A DNA stretch of 32,943 bases from Candidatus Aminicenantota bacterium (GTDB taxonomy: Bacteria > Acidobacteriota > Aminicenantia > Aminicenantales > Aminicenantaceae). Each line of letters begins with the position of its first letter. The stretch's first letter is position 1. The stretch spans positions 1-32,943 of the forward strand of contig JADHWO010000024.1 in assembly GCA_016783445.1 (NCBI GenBank). Direction: 5' to 3'. The notes under the pieces are model-generated. The model was not told the DNA's origin. It ran no database searches and was given only the letters and a program-made list of their open reading frames with translations. This document shows positions 1 to 7,168 of the stretch, in pieces. Both the position numbers and the translations under genes were made by a program.

Positions 1-72
1 ATTTTTTTGTTTTGATGAGAAAATATTGTTGCATAGCTTTAAGGGTAAATCAATCGCCTCTTGTGATGAATT

Positions 73-106
73 TTAAGATGATTTTTTTCATTTTCTGTCA
101 TCTTAA
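73..106. repeat. 9-bp inverted repeat (hairpin)
   Basis: TTAAGATGA (73-81) is repeated as its exact reverse complement TCATCTTAA (98-106) around a 16-base T-rich loop. It lies beyond the 3' end of the que operon. Neither strand shows a clean run of T after the stem, so it is not a textbook intrinsic terminator. It could still protect or end the que transcript. Confidence 0.5.
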
Positions 107-116
107 GAGATGATGT

Positions 117-135
117 CCAGAGTTTTATGCTCTGG
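117..135 (-). terminator. Hairpin just downstream of queE
   Basis: CCAGAG (117-122) pairs with CTCTGG (130-135) around a 7-base loop, starting 11 bases after the queE stop on the minus strand. There is no U-tract, so the terminator role is inferred from position only. Together with the hairpin at 73-106 it makes a double stem-loop at the end of the que operon. Confidence 0.35.
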
Positions 136-145
136 CTATCTAGAT

Positions 146-775
146 CTATCGCAAACTAAATATTTTATGGAGCTGAATTGAGATTTTTATATTTTTTTGC
201 TCTGCTGTCAAAGCCTGCCTAAGGAGTTTTAATCCCAGTTCCACACTCCATTTCCTGTTGGATTGAGGCTGGAGAAGAAGAGGTGTCCTCTCAGGAAATT
301 CTTTTCTTAATTGGCGGATCAGTTCAAAATCCAAATTTTTTGTCAAAATTATTTTTACCTCTCTAGCTTTCTCCCTGTACTCTGGCCGGTAGTTATATTT
401 GTCTGGCTTGGGAGAAATAGAATACCAGTCTACTGGCAGAGGGCGGTAAAACGTGGCATTTGTTTCAACCTGGACTTTAAAGCCTTCTTCCTTTAGACCT
501 TTTACTAATTCAGACACATCCTGAACGAGCGGTTCTCCTCCTGTGAGACAAACCCATCGTGCTGGGAAGCGGCGCTTTAATGTTTTAATCTCTTCCAGGA
601 CCTGGGCTGTTGGATATTTTTTCCCTTCCTGCCAGGCGTATTTTGTGTCACAGAAGGAACATTTAAGATTGCAGCCTGAAAGGCGAATAAAGAGGGTATT
701 TTCGCCCTGTCTGAGGCCCTCCCCCTGGATGGAAGGAAATATTTCAGTTATTTTCAGAATATGTGGCTGAGGCAT
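146..775 (-). CDS. queE: 7-carboxy-7-deazaguanine synthase (QueE)
   Basis: This radical SAM enzyme converts 6-carboxytetrahydropterin to 7-carboxy-7-deazaguanine, the third step from GTP towards queuosine. The 209-residue protein opens with the family signature around ITEIFPSIQGEG (residues 9-20). The [4Fe-4S]-binding cysteines follow as CX3CX2C at C35, C39 and C42. TGGEP further on matches the SAM-binding segment. Length fits the family. The ATG at 775 lies inside queD, giving a 32-base overlap; the family usually begins a few residues before KITEIF, so this start is reasonable. It is the last gene of the queC-queD-queE operon, and co-translation with queD is likely. Confidence 0.93.
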   Translation of the reverse strand: MPQPHILKITEIFPSIQGEGLRQGENTLFIRLSGCNLKCSFCDTKYAWQEGKKYPTAQVLEEIKTLKRRFPARWVCLTGGEPLVQDVSELVKGLKEEGFKVQVETNATFYRPLPVDWYSISPKPDKYNYRPEYREKAREVKIILTKNLDFELIRQLRKEFPERTPLLLQPQSNRKWSVELGLKLLRQALTAEQKNIKISIQLHKIFSLR

Positions 776-1091
776 CCTCTGATTCCCAGACCGTCACCTT
801 TTTTACAGGGAAGAGCTTTCTTAATTCATTAAAAAAGTTCCGGGCTAAATTTTCAGCGGATGGGTTGAAATCATAAACCTCGTTGAGGAGAGTATGGTCG
901 GGCAGGATTTCAGATAATTTTTGTTTTATTACGGCAAAATCAAAACCTATCCCTGTTTTGTCAAGCTCCTTTACTTCGATCTCCACTTCTACTTGAAAAG
1001 TATGCCCATGGATTTTTTCACATTTTCCCTTATACTCTTTTAAAAAGTGCGCAGCCTGAAATTTCTCCTTTACTTTTAATATCCAGCTCAT
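744..1091 (-). CDS. queD: 6-carboxytetrahydropterin synthase (QueD)
   Basis: QueD converts 7,8-dihydroneopterin triphosphate to 6-carboxy-5,6,7,8-tetrahydropterin in the queuosine pathway. The 115-residue protein shows the zinc-binding histidines H15, H28 and H30 (FQAAHF and HGHTF) and the catalytic cysteine C24 in the segment GKCEKIHGH. The glutamate of the C-terminal TVWES segment is also family-typical. A longer in-frame opening exists up to 1181, but it lies wholly inside queC. The ATG at 1091 overlaps the queC stop as ATGA and puts the family N-terminus in the right place, so I use it. Middle gene of the que operon. Confidence 0.93.
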   Translation of the reverse strand: MSWILKVKEKFQAAHFLKEYKGKCEKIHGHTFQVEVEIEVKELDKTGIGFDFAVIKQKLSEILPDHTLLNEVYDFNPSAENLARNFFNELRKLFPVKKVTVWESEDASATYSENN

Positions 1092-1783
1092 ATTTTCCCT
1101 TCTTTCTCCAGCCTGAGAATTAAGTGATCTTTTAATCCGGTCTCTTCCCAGGCTTGTTGACGCAGCATACACGAGGAGCACTTCTGGCAGGGAATTTCTG
1201 CTCCGGAATAACAGGAAATGGAGTAAGAGTAATCAGCTCCCAAAGCAAGGCCTTCCTTTATAATTTCTGATTTTTTTTTATTTACAAAAGGAGCGAGGAT
1301 TTTAGTTATTTCCTGGTCGGGTGATATTCTTGTTCCCTGGTTTATAGCTTCCTGCATTGCTTTTACGAATTGATCCCGGGTATCAGGATAATTCGGGGAG
1401 TCTATGATATTAAAGCCGCAGATAATCTCCCTTATTCCCTCGACTTCAGCCCAGGCTGAAGCCAAAGCCAGAAATATACCATTTCTGAAGGGGACATATG
1501 TCAGGGGAAGACCCTCTTCGATTTTTTCCATTCTTTCGTACTTAGGCAAGGGAAGCTTGTTGTCGGTGAGGGCTGAGCCCCCGATCTGTTTGAGGTCTAT
1601 CCTTAGTATCTTATGAGGGATGTTTAGCTTTTGCACTAAATTTCCAGCCATAATTACTTCAATCCTGTGGCGCTGTCCGTAATCAAATGTTAGAGCAGAG
1701 ATTTTTTCATATTGGTTAAGAGCCCAGTAGATAGCGGTTGTTGAATCTATGCCTCCAGAGTAAAGTACGATGCCTTTTTTCAT
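1088..1783 (-). CDS. queC: 7-cyano-7-deazaguanine synthase (QueC)
   Basis: QueC makes preQ0 from 7-carboxy-7-deazaguanine using ATP and ammonia. The N-terminal ATP-pyrophosphatase loop SGGIDS lies at residues 9-14. Near the C-terminus the cysteines of SCYSGAEIPCQKCSSC form the family zinc site. The protein has 231 residues when started at the ATG ending at 1783. A TTG two codons further out (1789) is possible, but MKKGIVLYSGG is the usual family N-terminus. First gene of the operon; its stop overlaps the queD start as ATGA. No GTP cyclohydrolase gene (folE, the usual first step) is present in the window. The predicted promoter leaves only about 15 bases of leader, so I see no preQ1 riboswitch here. 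Confidence 0.95.
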   Translation of the reverse strand: MKKGIVLYSGGIDSTTAIYWALNQYEKISALTFDYGQRHRIEVIMAGNLVQKLNIPHKILRIDLKQIGGSALTDNKLPLPKYERMEKIEEGLPLTYVPFRNGIFLALASAWAEVEGIREIICGFNIIDSPNYPDTRDQFVKAMQEAINQGTRISPDQEITKILAPFVNKKKSEIIKEGLALGADYSYSISCYSGAEIPCQKCSSCMLRQQAWEETGLKDHLILRLEKEGKI

Positions 1784-1803
1784 TTCCAATGGCTCTATGC
1801 CAG

Positions 1804-1832
1804 ATAATAAAAGATAAGGCTTTTTTTTTCAA
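1804..1832 (-). promoter_or_regulatory. Predicted sigma-70 promoter of the que operon
   Basis: On the minus strand TTGAAA (1832-1827) and TATTAT (1809-1804) are separated by 17 bases, each one base away from consensus. Transcription would begin near 1797, giving a leader of about 15 bases before queC. It is divergent from the promoter at 1843-1871. Inference from sequence only. Confidence 0.55.
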
Positions 1833-1842
1833 GGTGCTTAAC

Positions 1843-1871
1843 TTGACATACCATTTATGCGATGCTATATG
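1843..1871 (+). promoter_or_regulatory. Predicted sigma-70 promoter of the 1976 gene
   Basis: A perfect TTGACA (1843-1848) is followed after 17 bases by TATATG (1866-1871). The start would be near 1878, leaving a leader of about 100 bases that contains the dyad at 1931-1961. Confidence 0.5.
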
Positions 1872-1930
1872 TTTCGAGACTCTCAGCTTAAAGGCCAGAG
1901 GAGGCAAAAGAGAAAAGTAAAGGGAAGATA

Positions 1931-1961
1931 TTTCAGTTTATGAAAAAAATGTAAACTGAAA
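1931..1961. promoter_or_regulatory. 10-bp dyad in the leader of the 1976 gene
   Basis: TTTCAGTTTA (1931-1940) and TAAACTGAAA (1952-1961) are perfect reverse complements with an 11-base A-rich spacer. The dyad sits 14 bases before the start codon. It could be a protein-binding operator or an RNA hairpin affecting ribosome access. It is not followed by a U-tract. Confidence 0.45.
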
Positions 1962-1975
1962 AAAATAAGAAATAA

Positions 1976-2815
1976 ATGGAAAACGAAAATCTGAAGGATA
2001 AAAGCCTGGAACTTCCTGAGAAGGCTTATAAGATTCTTTCCAGAGCTCAAAAAGGAGAGGATATAACTGTCCGGGATGACCAGTATGAATTTCCAAGCCT
2101 TTTAGATTCAGTGAAAATTTGCCGTCAAAAAGGATTCCGGTTTCGCCTGATTGACTCTGGTAATCTTGACCGCTTCCAGCTTGAGTGGCTCGCTGGAGCT
2201 GGTGCTGACGTTTATACTTCAGATGAAGTTAGGAAAAATTTATCTGAATTTGATCTTGTGAACAGAGCATGTAAAAAAGGCGGAGCGATTTTTGGATATT
2301 TTTTTCATGGGTCTTTTGAGCCAGATGAAGAGCAGGATTCGATTTCTTTTTTTGACCTCCTTGAAATGGGAAGAACCGGGATCTATCTTTATTGCACCAA
2401 CAGAGTAAGGGAAAGGGAGATAGCTCAACTTAATGAGTTGGCTTATGCATGCAAGAAAGGCGGGGGCTGGCTTGTTTATTATCATAATGGCACCTTAGAA
2501 CATTCCTTTGAAGAACTGGGAAGAAATGGTGCCTGGATTCATATTACCGATTTAAGCATTCGAGAATCTGAGAATGCAGCTCTGGTTCTGGATGAATTGA
2601 AATTTTTACTTTCTGTTGGACTAAATCTTGTTCTTCACCTGGAAAATGAAATGGATTTTTCCCTGCTTCGTGATGTTATCAGAGCAGGAGCTTTAGTGCT
2701 TTTTAAATCTTCTTTGTTTGATTATAAATCTCCCTTTAGAGAGTTGGAAAAGGAAGTAAAGCGAAAGAAGCTGGATTTCAGGGCCTATTATCTCTATACG
2801 ACCTTTTTACCCTAA
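1976..2815 (+). CDS. Conserved-looking protein of unknown function
   Basis: I do not recognise this 279-residue protein. It has no signal peptide or membrane segment and looks soluble and cytoplasmic. Hydrophobic short strands alternate regularly with helices, for example FRLIDSG, GADVYTSDE, GGGWLVYYHNG, GAWIHITD and NLVLHLE, each followed by an amphipathic helix. This rhythm suggests a beta/alpha repeat or TIM-barrel-like fold, but no catalytic motif can be named. The strand ends are rich in Asp, His and Glu. It stands alone between two intergenic regions, with a predicted promoter upstream and a conspicuous leader dyad. The ribosome binding site before the ATG is weak. The function is open. 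Confidence 0.75.
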   Translation: MENENLKDKSLELPEKAYKILSRAQKGEDITVRDDQYEFPSLLDSVKICRQKGFRFRLIDSGNLDRFQLEWLAGAGADVYTSDEVRKNLSEFDLVNRACKKGGAIFGYFFHGSFEPDEEQDSISFFDLLEMGRTGIYLYCTNRVREREIAQLNELAYACKKGGGWLVYYHNGTLEHSFEELGRNGAWIHITDLSIRESENAALVLDELKFLLSVGLNLVLHLENEMDFSLLRDVIRAGALVLFKSSLFDYKSPFRELEKEVKRKKLDFRAYYLYTTFLP

Positions 2816-2908
2816 AAAAAATAAAAATATTCTTTTCTTTTTTTCAATACTAATGTCCGACTTACCAAACTTCCCCAATTATTTGGACGATTAAAAATAT
2901 GGGCTTGA

Positions 2909-2945
2909 TGAATCAAACCCCTGCAGGTAAAAATGGGGACGGTTC
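2909..2945. repeat. Degenerate GGGGACGGTTC palindromic repeat
   Basis: The right arm GGGGACGGTTC (2935-2945) is intact. The left arm (2909-2921) reads TGAATCAAACCCC, a decayed form of TGAACCGTCCCC. The same arm sequence recurs at 11297-11307 and in shorter form at 24612-24653, so this is a member of a dispersed intergenic family. Confidence 0.6.
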
Positions 2946-3026
2946 ATTTTTTTTACTCCCAAAGGATAAACCGTATAAAGGGAAAATATTCTGATTAAGC
3001 GTTAAAGTTTGAGGAATATTTTTCCC

Positions 3027-3055
3027 TTTAAAAAGGTAAAGGCATTGGATATAAT
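3027..3055 (+). promoter_or_regulatory. Predicted promoter of the V-ATPase operon
   Basis: A perfect -10 TATAAT (3050-3055) lies 17 bases after TTTAAA (3027-3032, four of six consensus bases). It would give a leader of about 105 bases before the first ATPase gene. Confidence 0.5.
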
Positions 3056-3167
3056 AGCACTTCCGTATTTAATTGAAGCGAATCAAGATTATTTTGGAAA
3101 GGCAAAAAGAGGCTCTTTTTGAGAAAAAGAGGGATTGGATTAACGACCAGGTAAAGGGCTATTAAAA

Positions 3168-3527
3168 ATGGGTGAAGAAATAGTAAAAGATGATGCTGTT
3201 GCTGCCCTTCAGAAGATAAAGGAGGCTGAAGAGGAGGCGCGAAGATTAATTCAAGAAACTCGGGGGAAGAAAGCTTTAAAAATAGTTCAGGATGCTTTTG
3301 AAGAGGCAAAAAAAATCAAAGAAGATTATTTAGCAAAAGCCAGGAAAAAGGCTGAAGAAAAAAAGAATATTATAATCCAGAAAGCAGCAAAAGAAGCAGA
3401 AAAAATCAGGAAGAAAGCAGAGGTGGATACTGAGGCTCTGCGTCAGAGAGCAGAAAAAACAATGTCCGAAGCAGTCAAAAAAGCTGCGGAAAAAATAAAT
3501 AACTACTTAGGGGGAGAGTCGCTTTAG
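3168..3527 (+). CDS. atpH: V/A-type ATPase subunit H (peripheral stalk, G-like)
   Basis: This 119-residue protein is almost entirely charged, Ala/Lys/Glu-rich helix (for example EEARRLIQE and KKAEEKKNIIIQKAAKEAEK), as expected for the long coiled coil that pairs with subunit E to form the peripheral stalk holding the A3B3 head to the membrane. Sequence in this family is poorly conserved, so the assignment rests on composition, length and on its place as first gene before subunit I, the usual order in A/V-type operons. The ATG follows a purine-rich stretch with loose spacing. The stop is 3 bases before the next gene. Confidence 0.8.
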   Translation: MGEEIVKDDAVAALQKIKEAEEEARRLIQETRGKKALKIVQDAFEEAKKIKEDYLAKARKKAEEKKNIIIQKAAKEAEKIRKKAEVDTEALRQRAEKTMSEAVKKAAEKINNYLGGESL

Positions 3528-3530
3528 CGC

Positions 3531-5441
3531 ATGGCTATTGCCGAGGTTCTGAAAGTACAGATCCTTGCCCATGCTTGCGTAAAAATGGAGGTCCTTTCTT
3601 CTATTCAAGAAGAGGGGCTAATTCAAATTGAGAAAGCAGATTTTGAAGAGCTGGAGCTTCAATCTTCCTCCACAGAAGTAACTGAGCTTGAGCACAGACT
3701 TCATCGTTTATCCCATGTTTTGGACTATCTTTCCCGGTGGGAGGGAAAGGGATTTGTAAAAAAGCTCTTTACTCAAAAACCGCAGGTGGAGCGCCAGAAA
3801 AGAAATGAAGTATTAAAATTTGATTTTATTGCTGTTTTAGACAAGATTGAAAAACTCGAGGATGAACACAATGAGTTACTTTCTGAGATCAAGTTCTTAG
3901 AGAAAGAAGAAGAGTTTCTTTATCCGATCAAAAGTTTAAGCTTGCCTATTAAATCTTTAAGACCAACTGATTCGACAGAAATTCTCCTTGGGTCCTTGCC
4001 CATCTCAAGCTATGAAGATTTCCAGGAAATAAGTAAAAAAGAATCTCTCTGGTTTGAAGTCATAGATCAGGACAAAAGAAGCCTTTATCTAATGCTAATT
4101 TATCCAAAGAGGGAAAAAGATCATTTTGAAAAGACTCTTAAAGAATTAAACTTTTCCCCTCTTTTTTTCACAGAGCCAATATTGAGCAGGGCCGAAAAAC
4201 AGGACGGAGTGAAAGAAGTTATTAAAAAAATCGATGTGGATATTGAAGAAAAGAGGAAAAGACTTGAAGATCTTGAGAAAAAAGGGCAGAGTCTGTTTGT
4301 TTATCAACAAAAACTCATGGTTGTTTATGACGTGCTTCTCAATGAGCGGGATAAAATATCCTCTTTTAGTTTCCTTGGCGAGACAGAACGAGTTTTTTTC
4401 ATGGAAGGCTGGATCCGTTCTTCAGATACAAAAAAATTAAAATCCAAACTTCAACCTTATTCAGAAGTGACAGAGATTTACTTGCGGGAACCTATTCTTG
4501 AAGAAGATCCCCCGGTTATCCTAAAAAATCCGAAGGCGAGCAGGCCTTTTGAAGTAGTAACCAAACTCTATGGACTTCCACAACGCGGCTCTTTTGACCC
4601 TACTCTTCCAATGGCTCCATTTTTTTTCATCTTTGTTGGTTTGTGTATTAGTGAGGCAGGTTACGGACTATTGATAACACTAGTAAGCCTATTCTTCATT
4701 AAATTTGCTAAACCAAAGGGCAGCCTGCTTCAATTCTTGAAGCTTCTTTGTCTCCTGGGAATCTCGACTGTTATTTTTGGAGCTCTGATCGGAGGCTGGT
4801 TTGGATTCCCTATCCGGAAGCTTATGGTTTTAGACCCTCTCCAGGATCCCCTTTCTTTTTTAGGAATTGCCCTTGCTCTGGGTTTTTTTCAGGTCTGGTT
4901 CGGAACCCTGTTGAACATGATTAATGGAATAAAGAACAAACTTTATCTTCAGTCCATTTTTGTCCAGGGAGGATGGTTGCTGCTCCTTCCTTCCCTTGTT
5001 CTTTATGCTGTGATCAAAAGGCCAATCTGGGGGATTTTATCGCTCTCAGCTGCGGCCGGAATTGTTTTTTTTGCGTCTCCCAGCCGCAATCCTTTTGCCC
5101 GTTTTTTTGGAGGACTGTATAGCCTATATGATATCTCCAGGTATCTAGCCGATGTTCTTTCCTATTCACGCCTGCTTGCTCTGGGGCTAGCCACTACTGT
5201 TATCGCTATGGTGGTAAACACTCTCTGCCAGACAGCCCTAGCAATCCCATGGGTTGGATGGTTGTTGGCAGCTTTGATTTTTATTGGCGGCCACCTGTTC
5301 AACCTGGGAATCAGCTTATTGGGCGGGTTTGTTCATTCTATGCGCCTTCAGTTTGTTGAGTTTTTCAGTAAATTTTTTAAATCTGGAGGCAAGCCTTTTA
5401 AACCTTTTGAGCTTGAAAGCAAGTTTGTTGAATTTATCTGA
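3531..5441 (+). CDS. atpI: V/A-type ATPase subunit I (membrane stator, a-like)
   Basis: This is the stator subunit that forms the ion half-channels next to the proteolipid ring. Roughly residues 1-350 are cytoplasmic with long coiled-coil helices that meet the peripheral stalks. Residues 360-636 contain about seven to eight hydrophobic segments. The family hallmark DVLSYSRLLALGLA lies near residues 541-554; its arginine, about R547, is the expected partner of the proteolipid carboxylate. The 636-residue length is normal. The start ATG lies 3 bases after the atpH stop, with a G-rich stretch slightly far upstream. Second gene of the operon. Confidence 0.95.
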   Translation: MAIAEVLKVQILAHACVKMEVLSSIQEEGLIQIEKADFEELELQSSSTEVTELEHRLHRLSHVLDYLSRWEGKGFVKKLFTQKPQVERQKRNEVLKFDFIAVLDKIEKLEDEHNELLSEIKFLEKEEEFLYPIKSLSLPIKSLRPTDSTEILLGSLPISSYEDFQEISKKESLWFEVIDQDKRSLYLMLIYPKREKDHFEKTLKELNFSPLFFTEPILSRAEKQDGVKEVIKKIDVDIEEKRKRLEDLEKKGQSLFVYQQKLMVVYDVLLNERDKISSFSFLGETERVFFMEGWIRSSDTKKLKSKLQPYSEVTEIYLREPILEEDPPVILKNPKASRPFEVVTKLYGLPQRGSFDPTLPMAPFFFIFVGLCISEAGYGLLITLVSLFFIKFAKPKGSLLQFLKLLCLLGISTVIFGALIGGWFGFPIRKLMVLDPLQDPLSFLGIALALGFFQVWFGTLLNMINGIKNKLYLQSIFVQGGWLLLLPSLVLYAVIKRPIWGILSLSAAAGIVFFASPSRNPFARFFGGLYSLYDISRYLADVLSYSRLLALGLATTVIAMVVNTLCQTALAIPWVGWLLAALIFIGGHLFNLGISLLGGFVHSMRLQFVEFFSKFFKSGGKPFKPFELESKFVEFI

Positions 5442-5479
5442 ATAGATTAGTTTAAAAAGTATCTAAGGAGGTGACAGAA

Positions 5480-5953
5480 ATGGCGTTAGGATTTACTTTA
5501 GCTGTTTTCGGAGGAGCGCTTGCCGTTGTGCTAGGTGGGATTGGTTCAGCCATTGGTGTTGGACTTGCAGGTCAGGCTTCCAGTGGAGTTATGAGTGAGG
5601 ACCCGGAAAAATTCGGAAGCCTACTCTTATTGGTGGCCCTTCCAGGAACTCAAGGCATTTACGGATTTTTAAGCGCCTTTTTAGTCATGTTAAAACTTGG
5701 CCTGGTAGGAGAAGCCCTAAAATCTCTTACGATTTACCAGGGCTGGCAAGTTCTTATTGCCTGCCTGCCGGTTGCATTCGCCGGTCTGGTTTCAGGAATT
5801 CATCAGGGAAAAGTCTGTGCTTCTGGTGTTTACATGGTAGCAAAACAGCCAAAAGACCTCATGAAACCTGTTATTATGGCGGCTTTGGTGGAGACGTATG
5901 CTGTGTTAGGATTGCTCATTACGATTCTCCTTCTTAACGGTATAAAGCTTTAG
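5480..5953 (+). CDS. atpK: V/A-type ATPase subunit K (proteolipid), predicted Na+-binding
   Basis: This 157-residue proteolipid has four membrane helices (two hairpins) and builds the rotor ring. Only the last helix carries the essential carboxylate, E138 in ALVETYAVLG. The second helix has LPGTQGIYGF (L54, T57, Q58) and the third has SGIHQGKV (Q109). These match the Na+-ligand set described for Enterococcus hirae NtpK (L61, T64, Q65, Q110, E139), so Na+ coupling is predicted. A GTG at 5471 would add three residues, but a strong AGGAGG at 5466-5471 is correctly spaced for the ATG at 5480. The stop codon lies inside a perfect hairpin (5943-5961). Confidence 0.95.
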   Translation: MALGFTLAVFGGALAVVLGGIGSAIGVGLAGQASSGVMSEDPEKFGSLLLLVALPGTQGIYGFLSAFLVMLKLGLVGEALKSLTIYQGWQVLIACLPVAFAGLVSGIHQGKVCASGVYMVAKQPKDLMKPVIMAALVETYAVLGLLITILLLNGIKL

Positions 5954-5961
5954 AAGCTTTA
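5943..5961 (+). repeat. Hairpin spanning the atpK stop codon
   Basis: TAAAGCTT (5943-5950) and AAGCTTTA (5954-5961) are exact reverse complements, with the TAG stop codon of atpK as the 3-base centre. It falls between the ring subunit, needed in many copies, and the stalk subunit E, needed in few. A role in mRNA processing or differential expression is inference. Confidence 0.5.
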
Positions 5962-5969
5962 AGAAAAAC

Positions 5970-6386
5970 ATGAGCTTAGAGAAAATACTGAAAAAAATTT
6001 TAGATGATGCCCAGGCGGAAGCAGATAAAATTATTCATGAAAGCCAGGAGAAAGCCGGAGAAATAAAAGAAAAAGCTCGAAAAGAGGCTTCGGAGTTGGT
6101 GAAAGTGCTGGTAAAAGAGGCGGAGAGACAGGGCCGGCTTGAAGCCAGCCGTCTGGTTACACAATCTCGCTTGGAGAAAAAAATCAACATTCTCTCGCGG
6201 AAAAAAGAACTTATTAATGAAGTTCTGGAGAGAGCTTTCCAGAAGGAAAATTTAGAAAAAAAGGGGCTTAAAAGGAAGATTATCATGAAAGAGGGAGAGA
6301 AAGAAGAGCCCTATGACGAAGAAAAGTTAAAAGAAGAACTTCGTTCCAGACTGGAAAATGAAATCCTGGAGGTTTTAAAAATATGA
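5970..6386 (+). CDS. atpE: V/A-type ATPase subunit E (peripheral stalk), short form
   Basis: Subunit E pairs with H in the peripheral stalk and binds the top of the catalytic head through a C-terminal globular domain. Residues 1-90 are a typical charged helix ending in KKELINEVLERAFQ, the junction normally followed by a globular domain of about 100 residues. Here only about 45 residues remain, closing with LENEILEVLKI, so the protein is 138 residues against roughly 190-200 in well-known members. The reading frame is intact and overlaps the next gene by ATGA, so this looks like natural reduction, not a frameshift. Identification rests on the helical pattern and operon position. Confidence 0.8.
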   Translation: MSLEKILKKILDDAQAEADKIIHESQEKAGEIKEKARKEASELVKVLVKEAERQGRLEASRLVTQSRLEKKINILSRKKELINEVLERAFQKENLEKKGLKRKIIMKEGEKEEPYDEEKLKEELRSRLENEILEVLKI

Positions 6387-7168
6387 AAAAACCCTCCAGG
6401 CTCAATTATGCTTATGCTGTGGGAAGGGTGCGTGTGCTGGAGAAAGATTTGGTTGAGAAGGCTGTTTTCAGAGAGGCATCCGAGGAGAGTGATTTCTCCT
6501 CCGCTATGAAGGTTATTTTTGATGCAGGAAAATACTCTGAGGAAATTGTTAAGATCAAGGATTCGAACGAGCTGGATGAATACATAAAAAAAGAAGAAGA
6601 GAATCTTTATCGTTTGATAGAAAAAATTCTCCTTGAAGAGGACATCCTGAAAATATTCCTTGAAGAAAGCCGCCCTGACAAGGCGGTGTTAATTGCCGAG
6701 AGGTCCGGATATTCTTTTATAAAAGACTATATCCGGCATAAAATCGATCTGGGCAATATTAAGATGTTTTGTAGAGTGAAGTATTCAGGTTTAACCAGAG
6801 ATAAGTTTGAAAAAAGAATTTTAAAAGGCGGTTTTCTGGATGATAAAATTTTACTCCGGAACTTTGACCTTTCTTTTGCCGAGATCGGAGAGAAACTTAA
6901 AGCCACTCCCTATTATGAGCTCTGGACAAAAGCGACAGATGTTCTTGAAGAGCGAGAAACATTTGTAGAGCTGGAACGCGGAATTGAGGATTTTTTATTG
7001 GAGTACCTGAAGAGGGCTAAATATATTGTATTTGGGCCTGAGCCGGTTTTTGCATATGGACTGGCAAAGAGGAAAGAACTTAATATGGTGAGGCTTCTCG
7101 GTGTTGGGAAGATCAATCAGATTCCTCCCGGTATTTTAAAGGAAAGGGTAAGCGAGACATATGTTTGA
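6383..7168 (+). CDS. atpC: V/A-type ATPase subunit C (d-like rotor adaptor), short form
   Basis: Subunit C is the funnel that couples the central stalk to the proteolipid ring. The C-terminal region GPEPVFAYGLAKRKELNMVRLL followed by GKINQIPPGILKERVSETYV is clearly of this family, and the N-terminal NYAYAVGRVRVLEKDL also fits. At 261 residues it is shorter than the usual 320-350, implying loss of one of the internal repeated helical modules. The start overlaps atpE by ATGA; the end overlaps atpF by 8 bases, so expression is coupled. Soluble, on the cytoplasmic side of the ring. Confidence 0.88.
   Translation: MKKPSRLNYAYAVGRVRVLEKDLVEKAVFREASEESDFSSAMKVIFDAGKYSEEIVKIKDSNELDEYIKKEEENLYRLIEKILLEEDILKIFLEESRPDKAVLIAERSGYSFIKDYIRHKIDLGNIKMFCRVKYSGLTRDKFEKRILKGGFLDDKILLRNFDLSFAEIGEKLKATPYYELWTKATDVLEERETFVELERGIEDFLLEYLKRAKYIVFGPEPVFAYGLAKRKELNMVRLLGVGKINQIPPGILKERVSETYV

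Larger units (their letters stand above)
2816..3167. other. Intergenic region before the ATPase operon
   Basis: No gene is supported in these 352 bases. They hold a degenerate palindromic repeat (2909-2945), a predicted promoter (3027-3055) and a small hairpin: CTCTTTTT (3113-3120) and AAAAAGAG (3124-3131) with a 3-base loop, in the presumed leader of the ATPase operon. Confidence 0.6.

Noticed and set aside
1092-1181. Longer QueD with 30 extra N-terminal residues
   Set aside because: The extension is wholly inside queC in another frame and is absent from the family; the ATGA-coupled ATG at 1091 is better.
1790-1975. preQ1 or preQ0 riboswitch in front of the que operon
   Set aside because: The predicted promoter leaves only about 15 bases of leader, and no riboswitch-like conserved core was found in this interval.
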